DNA from: Bacteroidota bacterium | Lineage (GTDB): Bacteria > Bacteroidota > Rhodothermia > Balneolales > HLUCCA01 | Direction of reading: 5' to 3' | NCBI GenBank assembly: GCA_003448835.1 | Contig: DLXM01000282.1 | Location: forward strand, 1-7,601 | Length of the DNA: 7,601 nucleotides | Shown: positions 6,630 through 7,601 of the stretch, piece after piece | How positions within the stretch are numbered: position 1 is the stretch's first letter | Layout: every line of letters begins with the position of its first letter | The notes under the pieces: generated by a model | What the model saw: the letters and a program-made list of their open reading frames with translations, nothing else | Database searches by the model: none | What the model was told of the DNA's origin: nothing | Position numbers and translations under genes: made by a program

Positions 6630-7601
6630 ATTTTTCAGCCCTGCCATCCCGGACTTTATACAAATAACGAAGCATGTTTTTGTATGCTTCTGAAATTTTC
6701 ACACCACGTCTCGCCATTACAATTTCAGCGGTTTCAATAGCTTTTTCGAAATCGAAAACATCGACCGAAGTGTCTGTTACCCAAGCGTATGAAGGAATAT
6801 ATTTTGGAGGGAAATTATTAGTCAGAATACTGCTACTCACACCGCAGACAGTGCCAGAATTTAGCATCGAATTGATAGCCGTTTTGGAGTGATCTGCCAT
6901 GAAAAGTCCACAAAACTGCAATCCGGAATCTTTCAATTCGCCGGACTCCCAATCGTAAACTTTAACTGAGCTATAATTATTTTTCAGATTAGAGTTGTTA
7001 GTGTCGGCACCGATGTTTACCCACTCGCCAATGAGTGAATTTCCGATGTAACCATCATGTGCTTTATTCGAATAACTTTGAAATATTACGGTACTAACTT
7101 CACCACCAAGTTTACAATGTGGACCTGCTGTTGTACCTCCATAAATTTTTGCACCCATTCGCACGGTACTATTTTCACAGATTGCAACGGGCCCTTTTAT
7201 GAGTGCTCCTGCCATGATATGAGCACCTGCACCAATATAAATTGGTCCTTCGCTGGCATCCAAAACTATTCCGGGATCAAGTTTCGCACCGGAACCAACA
7301 TATACATCATCGGCATTTACATAGAAGAAATTTTTTAGAGGCCAATGGTTTAAAGTGCGAGTAGGACGTAAAAGACGAATGTCGGATTCGATTTGTGATG
7401 CATTATGATGAAATAAATCCCAGGGATGATCCAGAAGTAATCCACAAGTTGATTCTATGTATTCTACATGATCGAATTCAATAGCTTGCATTGGATAAAA
7501 GGCGCCACCATTATTCAAATGGGATTCAAATCCGTGCATCCATTTTTGTTGTTTTTCAAATTCTTTGATGGTTTGACTTCCACCCAGTCGGATTACTACG
7601 T
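6628..7601 (-). CDS. GlmU family protein / putative sugar nucleotidyltransferase (N-terminus cut by window edge)
   Basis: The frame stays open to the right edge, so ATG 7539 is internal and the true start lies beyond 7601; 323 codons are visible. From what I know of the family (about 400 residues), some 80-100 residues, including the nucleotide-binding start of the transferase domain, are missing. The visible part begins with the rest of that domain (WDLFHHNASQIESDI is a family hallmark). A left-handed beta-helix of hexapeptide repeats follows (VYVGSGAKLDPGIVLDASEGPIYIG...), then AHDGYIGNSLIGEWVNIGADTNNSNLKNNY. This resembles the GlmU acetyltransferase segment, and the His at 7059-7057 aligns with the catalytic His363 of E. 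coli GlmU. The end carries IPSYAWV and a helix (EKAIETAEIVMARRGVKIS). It probably activates a sugar phosphate as UDP-sugar for cell-envelope polymers and may acetylate; the substrate is unproven. Its stop codon overlaps the shared terminator. Confidence 0.92.
   Translation of the reverse strand, partial: VVIRLGGSQTIKEFEKQQKWMHGFESHLNNGGAFYPMQAIEFDHVEYIESTCGLLLDHPWDLFHHNASQIESDIRLLRPTRTLNHWPLKNFFYVNADDVYVGSGAKLDPGIVLDASEGPIYIGAGAHIMAGALIKGPVAICENSTVRMGAKIYGGTTAGPHCKLGGEVSTVIFQSYSNKAHDGYIGNSLIGEWVNIGADTNNSNLKNNYSSVKVYDWESGELKDSGLQFCGLFMADHSKTAINSMLNSGTVCGVSSSILTNNFPPKYIPSYAWVTDTSVDVFDFEKAIETAEIVMARRGVKISEAYKNMLRYLYKVRDGRAEK

Noticed and set aside
7057..7338. A 93-codon plus-strand frame rich in Cys, Thr and Ile opposite the hexapeptide repeats
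   Set aside because: Its periodic composition merely mirrors the repeat structure of the real minus-strand gene.
7539..7541. ATG 7539 as the real start of the GlmU-like protein
   Set aside because: The reading frame continues upstream without a stop to the window edge, and the family has a further N-terminal transferase segment.

Overview
The window looks like chromosome from a member of the Bacteroidota/Balneolota/Rhodothermota group, and a Balneolaceae-like marine bacterium is my best guess. The reasons are a secreted protein with a C-terminal type IX secretion (Por/T9SS type A) sorting domain of the 'NYPNPFNPTT ... YRLQSGNFVQTQKMMLVK' kind, a GlmU-like sugar nucleotidyltransferase of the type common in that group, AT-rich intergenic DNA, and weak or variable Shine-Dalgarno sites. 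This is inferred from protein character; no rRNA or marker gene is present.

Left part (1-3231, minus strand): a two-gene RND efflux operon. The periplasmic adaptor (membrane fusion) lipoprotein comes first, and 54 bases later the inner-membrane RND permease starts at a GTG with a good ribosome binding site. The permease runs off the left edge, leaving its first 618 residues. No TolC-type outer-membrane factor is visible; it may lie beyond the left edge or elsewhere.

Middle (3232-5082): an AT-rich divergent intergenic region, then a soluble signalling protein on the plus strand with receiver, PAS, HisKA and HATPase domains in that order. All key phosphotransfer residues appear intact. It is transcribed away from the efflux operon, so a regulatory link is possible but not shown by the sequence.

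Right part (5083-7601): a roughly 400-base leader region with several dyads and candidate promoters precedes a secreted two-repeat DUF4397 protein with a T9SS sorting domain. Its most likely start is 12 bases inside the longest open frame. It converges on a minus-strand GlmU-like protein whose N-terminus is cut by the right edge. A strong hairpin with A and T tracts sits between them and should terminate transcription from both sides.

I see no mobile element, CRISPR array, tRNA or rRNA. Nothing amounts to a clearly new system. The points most worth checking are the inverted repeat over a candidate promoter of the DUF4397 gene, the N-terminal-receiver histidine kinase beside the efflux operon, and the acidic stretch after the lipidated cysteine of the adaptor protein.
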